Part shown: positions 25,975 through 37,626 of the stretch, in pieces | Numbering within the stretch: the stretch's first letter is position 1 | Layout of the letters: each line of letters begins with the position of its first letter | Assembly: GCF_000518805.1 (NCBI RefSeq) | Contig: NZ_JAEH01000002.1 | Location: 1 to 64,000 of the forward strand | Length of the DNA: 64,000 bases | From: Shewanella waksmanii ATCC BAA-643 | GTDB lineage: Bacteria > Pseudomonadota > Gammaproteobacteria > Enterobacterales > Shewanellaceae | Direction: 5' to 3' | Notes under the pieces: model-generated | Databases searched by the model: none | What the model was told of the DNA's origin: nothing | The model's input: only the letters and a program-made list of their open reading frames with translations | Program-made: the position numbers and the translations under genes

Positions 25975-25999
25975 CGTTTAGTATTGAAGCGCCTATAAT
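25972..25999 (+). promoter_or_regulatory. Candidate sigma-70 promoter of hisS
   Basis: TTGCGT (25972-25977), 16-bp spacer, perfect TATAAT (25994-25999), 34 bp before the hisS ATG. The -10 box sits in the loop of a 7-bp hairpin (AAGCGCC / GGCGCTT, 25987-26010) followed by a T-rich tract, so the same bases could terminate ispG transcription. Confidence 0.65.
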
Positions 26000-26032
26000 G
26001 CGGGGCGCTTTTTATTTTTTAGTTTAAGTCGG

Positions 26033-27319
26033 ATGAGTCATAACGTGGCAAAACAGATCCAAGCGATTCGCGGAATGAATGACATTCTGCCCACTCAAAG
26101 CCCTTTGTGGCAAAAGTTAGAAACAGTATTGCGTGAAACCGTAGCATCTTATGGCTACAGTGAAATTCGCACGCCAATTGTTGAAAGTACCGACCTTTTC
26201 AAGCGCTCTATTGGTGAAGTGACCGATATTGTCGAAAAAGAGATGTATACCTTTGAAGATCGTAACGGTGACTATTTAACCTTACGCCCAGAAGGTACCG
26301 CATCGACCGTGCGTGCCGGTAACGAACATGGCTTGCTTTACAATCAAGAGCAAAGATTATGGTACATGGGCCCCATGTTCCGCCACGAGCGTCCTCAGAA
26401 AGGGCGTTACCGCCAGTTCCACCAGTTTGGTGTAGAAATCTACGGTATTCCAAGTGCAGACATGGACGCAGAAGTGCTGATGATGTCTGCGCGCTTATGG
26501 CAAAAGCTCGGGATCACTGACCATGTGACGCTAGAGCTCAATACTTTGGGCGATCCGCAAGAGCGCAGTGTTTATCGTGATGCATTAATTGCCTTTCTTG
26601 AGCAGCATCAAGATGTTCTTGATGAAGATGCTAAGCGTCGTATGTACACTAACCCGCTGCGTGTACTCGATACCAAAAATGCAGAAATTCAAGCAGTATT
26701 GGTAGATGCACCAGCACTAGATGATTATCTCGGTGAAGAAACCAAAGCGCATTTTGCACATTTATGTGAACTACTTGACGCTGTTGGCATCCAATACAAA
26801 ATCAATCCACGTCTAGTGCGCGGTTTAGATTACTATAACCGCACGGTATTTGAGTGGGTGACTGACAGTCTGGGGGCTCAAGGTACCGTGTTGGCAGGTG
26901 GTCGCTACGATGGCCTTGTTGGCCAGCTTGGAGGTAAAGATACCCCAGCCGTTGGTTTTGCCATGGGGCTTGAGCGCATTGTATTGATGCTTGAGACATT
27001 ATCTTTAACTGACGATGTTAAAGGTCCTGTCGATGTTTATGTGACTGCGATGGGCGATGCTTGTAAGGTTGAAGCGATAAAAATTGCTCAAAGCTTGCGT
27101 GATGCACTACCAACACTTAAGGTAATGAGCCATTGCGGTGGTGGTAACTTTAAGAAACAGATGAAACGCGCAGATAAAAGCGGTGCCCAGGTGGCATTGG
27201 TGATTGGTGAAAACGAACTAGCCAACAACCAAGTCGCACTTAAATACTTGCGTGAAGATAAAGAACAACAATTAGTTGCACGTGATGCGTTGGCAACTCA
27301 TTTAGCAGAACTGATTTAA
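26033..27319 (+). CDS. hisS: Histidyl-tRNA synthetase
   Basis: Class II aminoacyl-tRNA synthetase of 428 residues, usual length. Motif 1 region [20 protein letters not shown], motif 2 [20 protein letters not shown] (about 107-126), HisA motifs [14 protein letters not shown] (near 262) and [14 protein letters not shown] near 304, then the anticodon-binding domain ([18 protein letters not shown]). The ATG at 26033 is used; GTG 26045 ([11 protein letters not shown]) is an equally plausible start by comparison with E. coli. Confidence 0.98.
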   Translation: MSHNVAKQIQAIRGMNDILPTQSPLWQKLETVLRETVASYGYSEIRTPIVESTDLFKRSIGEVTDIVEKEMYTFEDRNGDYLTLRPEGTASTVRAGNEHGLLYNQEQRLWYMGPMFRHERPQKGRYRQFHQFGVEIYGIPSADMDAEVLMMSARLWQKLGITDHVTLELNTLGDPQERSVYRDALIAFLEQHQDVLDEDAKRRMYTNPLRVLDTKNAEIQAVLVDAPALDDYLGEETKAHFAHLCELLDAVGIQYKINPRLVRGLDYYNRTVFEWVTDSLGAQGTVLAGGRYDGLVGQLGGKDTPAVGFAMGLERIVLMLETLSLTDDVKGPVDVYVTAMGDACKVEAIKIAQSLRDALPTLKVMSHCGGGNFKKQMKRADKSGAQVALVIGENELANNQVALKYLREDKEQQLVARDALATHLAELI

Positions 27320-27332
27320 AGGGGAAGTATAC

Positions 27333-27944
27333 GTGGAAATTTATAGCACAGAAGAACAACAAGTCGATGCTATCAAACAGTTCTGGAAAGATTATGGCAC
27401 CTCAATTATTGGTGGTGCGGTCATAGGCTTTGGTGGCCTATATGGCTGGAACTATTATTCAGATCATCAAGTCGCGCAAGCGCAAGCAGCGTCAGAAGCG
27501 TTTCAAGCTGCCAGTGTTAACTCAGCTTCTATGCTAACAGCTGCTGAGAGTTTTGCTAAAAATCACTCTCAGCAAGGCTACCAGTCTTTGCTTGACCTAT
27601 TAGTGGCAAAAGCGGCTGTAGATGCGGGTGAGCTAGGTAAAGCAGAAGAGGCGCTTAAACGTGTGTTAGCTGCCAAACCTGAAGAGAGTTTAGTGATGGT
27701 AGCAACACTGCGTCTTGCACGTGTTCAAGCTGAGCAAGGTCAATTGGCGACTGCAATCACCACATTAGACTCAGTATCAGCACCGTCATTTGCGGCTCAA
27801 CGTGATGAGCTTAAAGGTGACTTTTTAGTGCGTCAGGGTGACGCTGATAAAGCAAAATCTGTCTACCAAGCTGCGATTGATAATGGCGGTTTGACAACTA
27901 GCCCAGCATTGCAAATGAAGCTTGATAATCTGAACAAGGCATAA
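27333..27944 (+). CDS. yfgM: YfgM family ancillary SecYEG translocon subunit
   Basis: Product of 203 residues from GTG 27333 with AGGGGAAG before it. A cytoplasmic start EIYSTEEQQVDAIKQFWKDYG leads to one transmembrane helix (IIGGAVIGFGGLYGWNYY) and a periplasmic TPR-like domain (about 60-200). In E. coli YfgM works with the chaperone PpiD at the Sec translocon and hands clients to periplasmic chaperones. It lies 11 bp before bamB and 13 bp after hisS, one transcription unit. Confidence 0.94.
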   Translation: MEIYSTEEQQVDAIKQFWKDYGTSIIGGAVIGFGGLYGWNYYSDHQVAQAQAASEAFQAASVNSASMLTAAESFAKNHSQQGYQSLLDLLVAKAAVDAGELGKAEEALKRVLAAKPEESLVMVATLRLARVQAEQGQLATAITTLDSVSAPSFAAQRDELKGDFLVRQGDADKAKSVYQAAIDNGGLTTSPALQMKLDNLNKA

Positions 27945-27955
27945 GGAAGCTGCCC

Positions 27956-29143
27956 ATGAAGTCTTGGTGTAAAACGCTGCTTGCCTGCGGATTAAGTATC
28001 GGCCTGTTATCGGCTTGTTCTTCAAGTGATGTTGAAGAGGAAGTGGTCAGTGAATTAACGGAAATCGAAGCGACTGTTTTCCCTGAGATAAGTTGGAGCA
28101 CTCAGGTAGGCGAAGGGGTAGGTGATTATTACTCTAACCTTCGTCCAACCGTACGCTATGACAAACTATATGTTGCCGATCGTTTTGGCGAAATCGTTGC
28201 CTTTGATGAGGCCACAGGTGAGAGAGTGTGGAGCAAAGACATTAGCTCTGCTTTTAAAGATAACCTGTTAGCTAAAAATAAAGGTGCGCGTTTAGCAGCC
28301 GGTGTGACGGTCGCAAGAAACACCGTGTTTATTGGCGGTGAAAGCGGCTTATTTGGCGCGCTTGACGCAGAAACCGGTGAAACCAAATGGCATGTCATGG
28401 CCAGCAGTGAGCTGCTTTCGGCACCAACAGTGGGTGATGATGTTGTTGTGGTCAATACCGGTTCAGGTAATCTTGAAGCGTTCAATATTGACGATGGCGA
28501 GAAGTTATGGACCTATGAAACTAAGCTGCCTACGTTAACTTTACGCGGTACAGGTTCTGCCAGCTACGAAGCGGGTGGGTTCTTTGTTGGTACTGCAGAA
28601 GGCAAAATTGCAGTTGTGATCAAAGACAATGGCCAAGCAGCATGGGAGCAAGCGGTATATACCCCAACGGGTGGCAATGAGTTTACGCGCATGGCCGATG
28701 TAGATATGCAACCGCTAATCCTAGGTGAGAACCTCTATGCGGTCAGCTATAATGGCAACTTAGTGTCAATGGAGCTTCGTTCAGGCCGTGTAGTTTGGAC
28801 ACGTAAGTACTCAAGCTTTAATGAGCTAGCAATGTCAGGTCTAAACTTGATTTTAGTTGACGATCATAGCCGAGTTTATGCAGTAGATAGACGTAACGGT
28901 CTAGAGTCTTGGAGTAATACTGAGCTGACTAACCGTGGTTTAACGTCAGCGGCGGCTTATAAAGATTATATTGTAGTAGGTGACTTTGAAGGTTACTTGC
29001 ATTTCCTTGAACGCGCTACTGGTAAAATAGTTGGCCGTATTCAAGTTGACAGTTCTGGACTGTTCACCCAGCCGGTTGTTGTAGATGATCGCATCTATTT
29101 ACAGACGCGGGACGGAAAAGTCGCTAGAATAACGCTCCCTTAA
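27956..29143 (+). CDS. bamB: Outer membrane assembly lipoprotein BamB
   Basis: Product of 395 residues. The lipobox LLSAC puts the lipidated Cys near residue 21. The mature part is an eight-bladed PQQ-like beta-propeller with repeats ending in patterns such as VVAFDEATGERVWS, GALDAETGETKWHV, LEAFNIDDGEKLWTY and VYAVDRRNGLESW. BamB widens the BAM surface for substrate delivery to BamA. A terminator follows before der. Confidence 0.97.
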   Translation: MKSWCKTLLACGLSIGLLSACSSSDVEEEVVSELTEIEATVFPEISWSTQVGEGVGDYYSNLRPTVRYDKLYVADRFGEIVAFDEATGERVWSKDISSAFKDNLLAKNKGARLAAGVTVARNTVFIGGESGLFGALDAETGETKWHVMASSELLSAPTVGDDVVVVNTGSGNLEAFNIDDGEKLWTYETKLPTLTLRGTGSASYEAGGFFVGTAEGKIAVVIKDNGQAAWEQAVYTPTGGNEFTRMADVDMQPLILGENLYAVSYNGNLVSMELRSGRVVWTRKYSSFNELAMSGLNLILVDDHSRVYAVDRRNGLESWSNTELTNRGLTSAAAYKDYIVVGDFEGYLHFLERATGKIVGRIQVDSSGLFTQPVVVDDRIYLQTRDGKVARITLP

Positions 29144-29162
29144 AATAAGCGGATTAGGTTTT

Positions 29163-29199
29163 AAAACCCCTAGACGTTTGTTCTGGGGGTTTTTTATTT
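29163..29199 (+). terminator. Terminator between bamB and der
   Basis: AAACCCC / GGGGGTTT stem with a 14-base loop, then a T-rich tract (29190-29199). der therefore probably has its own promoter or receives readthrough. Confidence 0.8.
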
Positions 29200-29238
29200 T
29201 TGATATTCAGTAAGTTTTGTAGAATTAGAGGCAAGAAA

Positions 29239-30708
29239 ATGATTCCAGTAGTGGCCCTAGTAGGTCGACCAAACGTAGGTAAGTCGACGCTATTTAATCG
29301 ACTGACACGTACTCGTGATGCACTTGTTGCAGACTACCCAGGACTTACTCGGGATCGTAAGTATGGCCGAGCTCATCTTTCAGGTTATGAGTTTATTGTT
29401 GTTGATACTGGTGGTATTGATGGCACTGAAGAAGGCATTGAAACGCGGATGGCCGAGCAATCACTTGCTGCCATTGAAGAAGCGGATGTGGTGTTGTTCT
29501 TAACCGATGCACGCGCGGGCCTAACCGCGGCAGATGAAGCTATCGCTGAGCATCTACGCCGCCGCGAGAAAGTCACCTTTGTGGTTGCCAATAAAGTTGA
29601 TGGCATCGATGCTGATTCAGCCTGTGCTGAGTTTTGGGCGTTAGGCCTAGGTGAAGTCTACCAAATGGCCGCTTCGCAAGGCCGCGGCGTAACCAACATG
29701 ATTGAGTACGCGCTAACACCTTATGCCGAAGCCATGGGGATTAAGCGTGAAGATGAAGGTGAAGAACAAGCGGACGAGCGCGAATATACCGAAGAAGAAG
29801 CGGAAGCTGAACAGCAGCGCTTGCAAGACTTGCCAATTAAGTTAGCCATTATCGGTAAGCCTAATGTGGGTAAATCAACGCTAACGAATCGTATTTTAGG
29901 TGAAGAACGTGTCGTGGTTTATGATGCGCCAGGCACCACCCGTGACAGTATTTATATTCCCCTTGAGCGTGATGGCCAAGAGTACGTCATTATCGATACT
30001 GCTGGTGTACGTCGTCGCAGTAAGGTACATGAAACCGTTGAAAAGTTTTCGGTGATTAAAACGCTTAAGGCGGTAGAAGACGCCAACGTGGTACTGCTAA
30101 TTGTTGATGCCCGTGAAGGCATTGCGGAACAAGATTTAGGATTACTTGGCTTTGCACTTAATGCTGGGCGTGCGTTAGTGATTGCGGTTAACAAGTGGGA
30201 TGGTATTGACCAAGAGGTCAAAGAGCGTGTTAAGAGCGAACTAGATCGTCGTCTTGGCTTTATCGACTTTGCCCGCATTCACTTTATCTCAGCGCTACAC
30301 GGCACTGGCGTAGGACACTTATTTGAGTCAGTCCAAGAAGCTTACGAGAGCGCCACTCGCCGCGTGAGCACTTCTATGCTGACCCGTATTATGCAGATGG
30401 CGCAAGACGATCATCAGCCACCGCTGGTTAATGGCCGTCGTGTGAAACTCAAATACGCCCATGCGGGGGGTTATAACCCACCCATAGTGGTTGTGCATGG
30501 TAACCAAGTTAAGAAGCTACCAGACTCTTACAAGCGCTTTATGATGAATTACTATCGTCGTTCACTAAAAGTGATGGGGACACCTATTCAGGTGCGCTTC
30601 CAAGAAGGTGGTAACCCATTTGAAGGGATGAACACCAAAAAGCTGACTGTGAGCCAAGAGCGTCGTCGTAAACGCATGATGAGCCACATCAAGGATAAGA
30701 AGAAGTAA
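29239..30708 (+). CDS. der: Ribosome biogenesis GTPase Der (EngA)
   Basis: Essential double GTPase for 50S assembly. From ATG 29239 the product has 489 residues. Two G domains each show a P-loop GRPNVGKST (near residue 8) and GKPNVGKST (near 206), switch II DTGG / DTAG, and NKVD / NKWD specificity motifs. A C-terminal KH-like domain follows, ending in lysine/arginine-rich [15 protein letters not shown]. An acidic linker ([20 protein letters not shown]) separates the G domains. Confidence 0.98.
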   Translation: MIPVVALVGRPNVGKSTLFNRLTRTRDALVADYPGLTRDRKYGRAHLSGYEFIVVDTGGIDGTEEGIETRMAEQSLAAIEEADVVLFLTDARAGLTAADEAIAEHLRRREKVTFVVANKVDGIDADSACAEFWALGLGEVYQMAASQGRGVTNMIEYALTPYAEAMGIKREDEGEEQADEREYTEEEAEAEQQRLQDLPIKLAIIGKPNVGKSTLTNRILGEERVVVYDAPGTTRDSIYIPLERDGQEYVIIDTAGVRRRSKVHETVEKFSVIKTLKAVEDANVVLLIVDAREGIAEQDLGLLGFALNAGRALVIAVNKWDGIDQEVKERVKSELDRRLGFIDFARIHFISALHGTGVGHLFESVQEAYESATRRVSTSMLTRIMQMAQDDHQPPLVNGRRVKLKYAHAGGYNPPIVVVHGNQVKKLPDSYKRFMMNYYRRSLKVMGTPIQVRFQEGGNPFEGMNTKKLTVSQERRRKRMMSHIKDKKK

Positions 30709-30729
30709 TTACTTCGCTATTACCATTAA

Positions 30730-30756
30730 AAAAGCCAGCTATGTAGCTGGCTTTTT
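30730..30756 (+). terminator. Terminator of der
   Basis: Stem AGCCAGCT / AGCTGGCT with loop ATGT, flanked by A-run and five T. Confidence 0.92.
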
Positions 30757-30922
30757 GTTGTCTGATGCACGGCGTTTAAAGATCGATCAGTAGCAAGTAG
30801 CTTGTCGTTCTATACTGTATTAAAAGTCCATTGCTTGATTGAATTATCCTATGAAAGCGACTCAATCTAGACTCACTTTCTAATTCATTGCCATGAATCC
30901 ACTACCGTTTGCAGCCCGGCAG

Positions 30923-32251
30923 CTACTGAACTTTAGATGTCACTTTACCTTTAAGTAATGTGGTGGTGATGATATCGCCACTGACCACCTCGTTACTGTC
31001 TTGCAGCACCTTGCCTTGGCTGTCTTGGCTGATACTATAACCTCGGCTTAGGGTCGCCAGTGGACTGACCGCTTCCAATTGATGTGCCGCTGTTTGGATC
31101 TGCAGCTGTTTGTCCTTCATATGCTGAGTCAGCGCTTTATTTAAACGTGTAGATAATGTCGCTAGCTGTGTTTGTGCTTGATCAAGTTGATAGCTTGGGC
31201 TCTGGTTATTGAGCCGTAAACTCAAATTTTGCTGCTTAAGGGTTAGGCTATGTATTTGGCTTTGTAAGGCGTTGGTGAGCCTAAGCTGCATTTCGTCAAA
31301 GGTCTGTTCATATTGCTGCAAGCGCCTTTTTGGGTCCAGCCGCGTAAGTCGATGCTCAAGGGTACTAGCACGCTGGGCTTGGCGCAGTTGATAATGCTGC
31401 CAAGCTTGGGCAAGTTGACGTTGTTTGTTGCCTAGGTGCTGGGCTTTGTTATCCGCGTCTGCAGACAGTAGCTCTGCACCGGCTGACGGGGTAGGGGCTC
31501 GCAAGTCGGCCACATAGTCGCTAATGGTGTGGTCGACTTCATGACCGACGGCACTGACCACCGGAATACCGCTGTTATAAATAGTGTGAGCAAGGGCTTC
31601 ACTGTTAAAGCACCATAAATCTTCTAACGAGCCACCGCCGCGGCTAACAAGCAGCACATCAACTTCTTGGCGTTGATTGGCGGTGTTAATAGCGCGGCAA
31701 ATGTCTTTATCGGCGTCAGCGCCTTGCACCGCAGTTGGGTAGATAATCACTTCAACAGAAGCGTCGCGCCTTGCAAGTACATGTAAAATATCTTTAATTG
31801 CGGCGCCCGTAGGTGAGGTGACGACGCCGATACGGGTGATACTGCTGGGCAGGGGACGTTTGGTGTCCATGGCAAATAAGCCTTCGGCAGCCAGTTTCAT
31901 TTTCAACGCTTCGTATTGCTGGGCTAACAGACCATCACCTGCTGGCAGCATGGACTCAATGATTAGCTGATAATCGCCGCGGGGCTCGTAAACACTGATA
32001 GCCCCTTTAACCAACACTTGCTGACCATTGGCAGGCCTAAAAGTGACGCTGCGATTGCGGCCTTTAAACATGGCTGAGCGTATTTGCGCATGACTATCTT
32101 TTAAGGTTAGATACCAATGCCCTGATGCCGGTGATGCAAAATTCGATATTTCAGCTTCTAACCAGACTTTACCCAGCTCACCTTCCAGAAGTTGTCTGAC
32201 TTCACCATTGAGGCGAGACACGGTGTAAACATTATTTTTCGGCATTTTCAT
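30923..32251 (-). CDS. xseA: Exodeoxyribonuclease VII large subunit
   Basis: Degrades single-stranded DNA with small subunit XseB, not in this window. Product of 442 residues. The N-terminal OB-fold ([20 protein letters not shown], then [19 protein letters not shown]) is followed by the catalytic region [19 protein letters not shown] (about 135-155), [19 protein letters not shown] near 195 and [19 protein letters not shown] near 230. A long coiled-coil domain and C-terminal segment (ATLSRGYSI) complete it. ATG codons at 32251 and 32245 are both possible. It is divergent from guaB. Confidence 0.97.
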   Translation of the reverse strand: MKMPKNNVYTVSRLNGEVRQLLEGELGKVWLEAEISNFASPASGHWYLTLKDSHAQIRSAMFKGRNRSVTFRPANGQQVLVKGAISVYEPRGDYQLIIESMLPAGDGLLAQQYEALKMKLAAEGLFAMDTKRPLPSSITRIGVVTSPTGAAIKDILHVLARRDASVEVIIYPTAVQGADADKDICRAINTANQRQEVDVLLVSRGGGSLEDLWCFNSEALAHTIYNSGIPVVSAVGHEVDHTISDYVADLRAPTPSAGAELLSADADNKAQHLGNKQRQLAQAWQHYQLRQAQRASTLEHRLTRLDPKRRLQQYEQTFDEMQLRLTNALQSQIHSLTLKQQNLSLRLNNQSPSYQLDQAQTQLATLSTRLNKALTQHMKDKQLQIQTAAHQLEAVSPLATLSRGYSISQDSQGKVLQDSNEVVSGDIITTTLLKGKVTSKVQ

Positions 32252-32291
32252 AAGAATTTTGCATCTAAAGCGACTTTTTTCCTATTTTCCA

Positions 32292-33837
<1,546 letters not shown>

Positions 33838-33842
33838 TTAGC

Positions 33843-33873
33843 ATTGGGCGACACTGAGTGTCGCCCAATTTGT
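33843..33873 (+). terminator. Hairpin between guaB and guaA
   Basis: Perfect 13-bp stem ATTGGGCGACACT / AGTGTCGCCCAAT around a single G. The T-tract is short, so it may attenuate, protect the guaB mRNA end or only partly terminate before guaA. Confidence 0.6.
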
Positions 33874-33939
33874 ATCTTTATGGTGATGACCCATCGCCAT
33901 AATTGACCAATTAGTAAGACTAAAGATAAAAGGTTATCC

Positions 33940-35517
33940 ATGAGCAATATTCATGATCATAAGATCCTCATTCTTGATTTTGGATCTCAGTACACGCAAT
34001 TGATTGCCCGCCGAATTCGTGAAATCGGTGTCTACTGTGAATTGTGGGCGTGGGACGTATCTGAAGAACAGATTAAAGGGTTCGCACCTAACGGGATTAT
34101 TCTTGCCGGCGGACCAGAAAGTGTAACCGCTGCTAATTCACCTCGTGCGCCTGAGTACGTTTTTAATGCAGGCGTACCTGTATTGGGTATCTGTTATGGC
34201 ATGCAAACCATGTCAGAGCAGCTGGGTGGTAAAGTTATTCAAGGTGTGGGTGAAGGCGAGTTTGGTTACGCTCAAGTTGAGGTACAAACTGAGTCAGCCT
34301 TGTTTAAAGCCATTGAAGATGCGGTAAGCCCAGCGGGCAAACCACTACTTGATGTGTGGATGAGCCATGGTGATAAAGTCTCTGAAATTCCAGCGGGCTT
34401 TGTGGCAGTTGCCAATACCGATACTTGTCCTTTCGCGGCAATGGCCAATGAAGATAAGCAGTTCTATGGTGTGCAATTCCACCCAGAGGTGACACATACT
34501 CGCCAGGGTAAGCGTATGCTTGAGCATTTTGCTTTGGATATTTGTCAATGTGAAGCCAATTGGAAACCCGCTTCAATTATCGATGATGCCATTGAGCGCT
34601 TGAAGCAGCAAATTGGCGACGATGAAGTGATTCTAGGTTTGTCAGGTGGCGTCGATTCATCAGTAGTGGCGATGCTATTACATCGTGCTATTGGCGATAA
34701 GCTGACCTGTGTGTTTGTCGACAATGGCCTGCTACGCCTGAATGAAGCCGACCAAGTGTTGGAAATGTTCGGTGACCATTTTGGATTGAACATTGTACAT
34801 GTTGATGCTGAAAATCGCTTCTTAGATGCGTTGGCGGGCGAAGCCGAACCAGAAGCTAAACGTAAGATTATCGGCCATGTATTCGTGGATATCTTCGATG
34901 AAGAGTCGAAGAAATGTGTTAATGCTAAATGGCTAGCACAAGGTACAATTTATCCTGATGTGATTGAGTCTGCGGGCAGTGCCACGGGTAAAGCGCATGT
35001 TATTAAGTCTCACCATAATGTGGGTGGCTTACCTGATGATATGGAGTTAGGCCTAGTTGAGCCACTACGTGAACTGTTTAAAGATGAAGTACGTAAAATT
35101 GGTTTAGAGCTTGGTTTGCCATACAACATGCTTTATCGCCACCCATTCCCAGGACCGGGTCTTGGTGTACGTGTACTTGGTGAAGTGAAAAAAGAGTACT
35201 GCGATTTACTTCGCCGTGCTGATGCTATTTTCATTGAAGAGCTTCATAAAGCTGAGCTATACCATAAAGTGAGTCAAGCCTTTACCGTATTCCTACCGGT
35301 GCGTTCGGTGGGTGTGATGGGTGATGGCCGTAAGTATGACTGGGTTGTGTCTTTACGTGCTGTTGAAACTATTGACTTTATGACTGCCCATTGGGCACAT
35401 CTGCCATATGACTTCCTCGGCAGAGTCTCAAATCGTATCATCAACGAAATCGATGGTATTTCTCGTGTGGTTTACGATATCTCTGGTAAGCCGCCTGCGA
35501 CCATTGAGTGGGAATAG
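33940..35517 (+). CDS. guaA: GMP synthase (glutamine-hydrolysing)
   Basis: Converts XMP to GMP using ATP and glutamine. Product of 525 residues. The class I glutaminase domain has GGPESVT, the nucleophile in VLGICYGMQ (Cys near residue 85) and QFHPEVTHT (near 180). The ATP-pyrophosphatase domain follows with the P-loop LSGGVDSSV near 234, and the C-terminal dimerisation domain with [18 protein letters not shown] near 400 and the terminal KPPATIEWE. It is cotranscribed with guaB at least in part. Confidence 0.98.
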   Translation: MSNIHDHKILILDFGSQYTQLIARRIREIGVYCELWAWDVSEEQIKGFAPNGIILAGGPESVTAANSPRAPEYVFNAGVPVLGICYGMQTMSEQLGGKVIQGVGEGEFGYAQVEVQTESALFKAIEDAVSPAGKPLLDVWMSHGDKVSEIPAGFVAVANTDTCPFAAMANEDKQFYGVQFHPEVTHTRQGKRMLEHFALDICQCEANWKPASIIDDAIERLKQQIGDDEVILGLSGGVDSSVVAMLLHRAIGDKLTCVFVDNGLLRLNEADQVLEMFGDHFGLNIVHVDAENRFLDALAGEAEPEAKRKIIGHVFVDIFDEESKKCVNAKWLAQGTIYPDVIESAGSATGKAHVIKSHHNVGGLPDDMELGLVEPLRELFKDEVRKIGLELGLPYNMLYRHPFPGPGLGVRVLGEVKKEYCDLLRRADAIFIEELHKAELYHKVSQAFTVFLPVRSVGVMGDGRKYDWVVSLRAVETIDFMTAHWAHLPYDFLGRVSNRIINEIDGISRVVYDISGKPPATIEWE

Positions 35518-35531
35518 TCATATAAGAAATT

Positions 35532-35557
35532 AAAAAGGGGCATTAGCCCCTTTTTTT
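35532..35557. terminator. Bidirectional terminator after guaA
   Basis: AAAAAGGGG / CCCCTTTTT stem with loop CATTAG and seven T on the plus strand, five on the minus. It can serve guaA and the convergent GGDEF-like gene. Confidence 0.9.
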
Positions 35558-35597
35558 ATGAGCGGCATTATTGAGTCTCGATGTCGCACCAACCTAA

Positions 35598-36458
35598 TCA
35601 GATGATTGATATTTGATTGTGACCTGATTGCTGTGCATGATAGAGCGCATTTTCTACCAGCTTGATATTGTCTTCTACCGCTAAGTGTTGTCCTGCTGCT
35701 GCACCAATACATACCGTTACTGAAATCAGCGTATTCGCCGGGGTAAACACCGATGACTCCATATGTTGGGCAATATGCTGAGCCAATTTGGTGACATGCT
35801 GTTTATCTGTCAGCGGATAGAGCAGTAAAAATTCATCATCACTCCAGCGGCCAATGTCACTGTTATCTGGTTGTAGCGCTTGTAGCTCTTGATAAATCAA
35901 ACACACCAACTTGTCCCCTAACGCATAGCCATAACTGCGGGTGATCTGTTTGAAGTGGTCGATACTCATCACCATGATAGTAAGAGGGCGCTGCTGTTGT
36001 TCAGCGTTGGCTAGTTTCTTTAATATCCCTTGTCGATTGAGCGCCTGGGTTAGTGGGTCTTGCTGTGACTGTTGCTCTAATTTTGATATTTGTTGTTGGT
36101 AGTGTTGCGTCCAATTGATGATACCCAATAACGTCAAAATTAAGCCAAGCGTTATTAGCATATCTTCAGTTAAATCAATCGAGCGATGTTCAATCATCAA
36201 CAGATCATCTAGTGCATTTAACCAGGTACCATAAAATAGCAAGATGAAACCGAAGAGTAATGGCAAGTAGATAAAGGTTTGCGCTTTTGTGCGTTCGATA
36301 TAAAACATCAAAATGGCACAGATCAAACTGCGAACTATCTCACTACTGAGTTCAATAGTATGGGGGCTAGTATTGGTGCTAGTAGACAAAATAAGTAAAC
36401 CAGAAAATAAAGCGGCGACTAATAGCGCCATCAGTTGATTGGCAAATCTTGGTAGCAC
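35598..36458 (-). CDS. Membrane protein with degenerate GGDEF domain
   Basis: Product of 286 residues. About four hydrophobic segments fill the first 115 residues (LMALLVAALFSGLLIL; SLICAILMFYIE; FIYLPLLFGFILLFYGTWL; MLITLGLILTLLGIINW), then a coiled coil and a GGDEF-fold domain from DPLTQALNRQGILKKL to the end. The active-site motif reads RWSDDEFLLL: both glycines of GGDEF are changed (S and D), so cyclase activity is doubtful and a binding or scaffolding role is more likely. The short variable N-terminus carries no recognised sensor domain. Confidence 0.82.
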   Translation of the reverse strand: MLPRFANQLMALLVAALFSGLLILSTSTNTSPHTIELSSEIVRSLICAILMFYIERTKAQTFIYLPLLFGFILLFYGTWLNALDDLLMIEHRSIDLTEDMLITLGLILTLLGIINWTQHYQQQISKLEQQSQQDPLTQALNRQGILKKLANAEQQQRPLTIMVMSIDHFKQITRSYGYALGDKLVCLIYQELQALQPDNSDIGRWSDDEFLLLYPLTDKQHVTKLAQHIAQHMESSVFTPANTLISVTVCIGAAAGQHLAVEDNIKLVENALYHAQQSGHNQISII

Positions 36459-36579
36459 TATTACGCTCTCTAACGGTGGTTATTATTATCAGTATAGTCA
36501 CTAAATCGTTATCGTAGCCTTTGTTTATGGTAATATTGCCGCAGTATTTGCGAGCCCATTTTAATAGTTACTATCGAAT

Positions 36580-37107
36580 ATGAATCAGAGCCCAGTCTTT
36601 AGTGAAGAATTCACTCAGGTAGAAAAAGATCAATACTTTATGGCGCTGGCCATGGAGCAGGCCAATGAGGCCGAAGCGCGCGGTGAGGTGCCGGTAGGCG
36701 CGGTGTTGGTTAAAGATAATGAGGTGATTGCAACGGGATATAACTTGAGCATTAGCCATCATGATCCGTGTGCCCATGCCGAAATTGATTGCATAAAAGC
36801 GGCGGGCAAAGTGCTGAGCAATTACCGACTGCTCGACACTACCTTGTATGTCACTTTGGAGCCTTGTGCAATGTGCGCCGGGGCAATGGTACATGCTCGA
36901 ATTAAGCGATTAGTATTTGGGGCAACAGATCAGAAAACGGGTGCAGCGGGAACAGTATTAGATCTTGTGCGTCACAGCGATTTTAATCATCAATTGGAAG
37001 TCACATCCGGCGTATTGGCTGAAGCGTGTGCTGAGCAATTAAGTAGTTTTTTTCGTCGTCGACGCAAAGAGAAAAAAGCCTTAAAGGCGGCAGCTAAAAA
37101 TACCTGA
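36580..37107 (+). CDS. tadA: tRNA-specific adenosine deaminase TadA
   Basis: Converts A34 to inosine in tRNA-Arg(ACG), an essential reaction. Product of 175 residues. Zinc-site motifs are CAHAEIDCIKAA (His and catalytic Glu, near 64-68) and EPCAMCAGAMVHARI (two Cys, near 95-99). FGATDQKTGAAGTV and the C-terminal FFRRRRKEKKALK follow. The N-terminus has about 14 extra residues before the deaminase core compared with the shortest orthologues. Confidence 0.97.
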   Translation: MNQSPVFSEEFTQVEKDQYFMALAMEQANEAEARGEVPVGAVLVKDNEVIATGYNLSISHHDPCAHAEIDCIKAAGKVLSNYRLLDTTLYVTLEPCAMCAGAMVHARIKRLVFGATDQKTGAAGTVLDLVRHSDFNHQLEVTSGVLAEACAEQLSSFFRRRRKEKKALKAAAKNT

Positions 37108-37149
37108 TTGCGGTGGTCACTTTGGCAACGGTTCTGAGGGGCTAACTAG

Positions 37150-37189
37150 GTAGAGCATGACCCCGTCCTTGCCAGATCATATGCTCTAC
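37150..37189. repeat. Inverted repeat downstream of tadA
   Basis: GTAGAGCAT / ATGCTCTAC arms (37150-37158, 37181-37189) with a 22-base loop. There is no T-run, so a terminator role is uncertain. Confidence 0.4.
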
Positions 37190-37203
37190 TTGTGTTGCTG
37201 GTA

Positions 37204-37323
37204 TTATTCCGAAGGCTTAATAAAAACAAAGAACTGTTTTTGACGATTAAGGGTTCGTTGGTGACGATTTTTCATCTGGGTTCGGCGACGAGAAGCCATA
37301 TTATTTAAGGTTTTTCTACGCAT
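37204..37323 (-). CDS. Unrecognised 39-residue highly basic protein
   Basis: An open frame below common length cut-offs. ATG 37323 has a near-ideal GGAGG five bases upstream, and TAA is at 37204. The peptide starts MRRKTLNNMASRRRTQMKNR and ends FFVFIKPSE. It contains about 12 Arg/Lys in 39 residues, with a hydrophobic FFVFI near the end. An exact TATAAT lies upstream on the same strand (in GCTATAATG, around 37395). It resembles ribosomal or nucleic-acid-binding small proteins in charge only; no family is recognised. Confidence 0.6.
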   Translation of the reverse strand: MRRKTLNNMASRRRTQMKNRHQRTLNRQKQFFVFIKPSE

Positions 37324-37626
37324 ATTATCCTCCAATTAAAATACCCTTATAGCTGCACTTTTCGCAACGATTTGCCAGGGTATTCACGGCCGCATTATAG
37401 CGACATCCATTGCTAATGATACGTGCTCGGGTTCACAATTTACAGCTAATGTAGTGAGTCCATACATATTAGATTGCCGCTACTGGCTAGCTTAGTTGAA
37501 TTTGATGACGAAATTGTGACGTTGCATCGATTATGTGCAGATTTCACCTTGAGCCAGATCCTGAGCCACATCAAAATCACAAAGCCATTTAGCCCAATAC
37601 TATGAGCGATGTATGTACTTAGTGAG

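Noticed and set aside
30923..32251. Possible second small exonuclease gene (xseB) next to xseA
   Set aside because: No short frame with XseB motifs lies nearby; xseB is usually elsewhere in this group.
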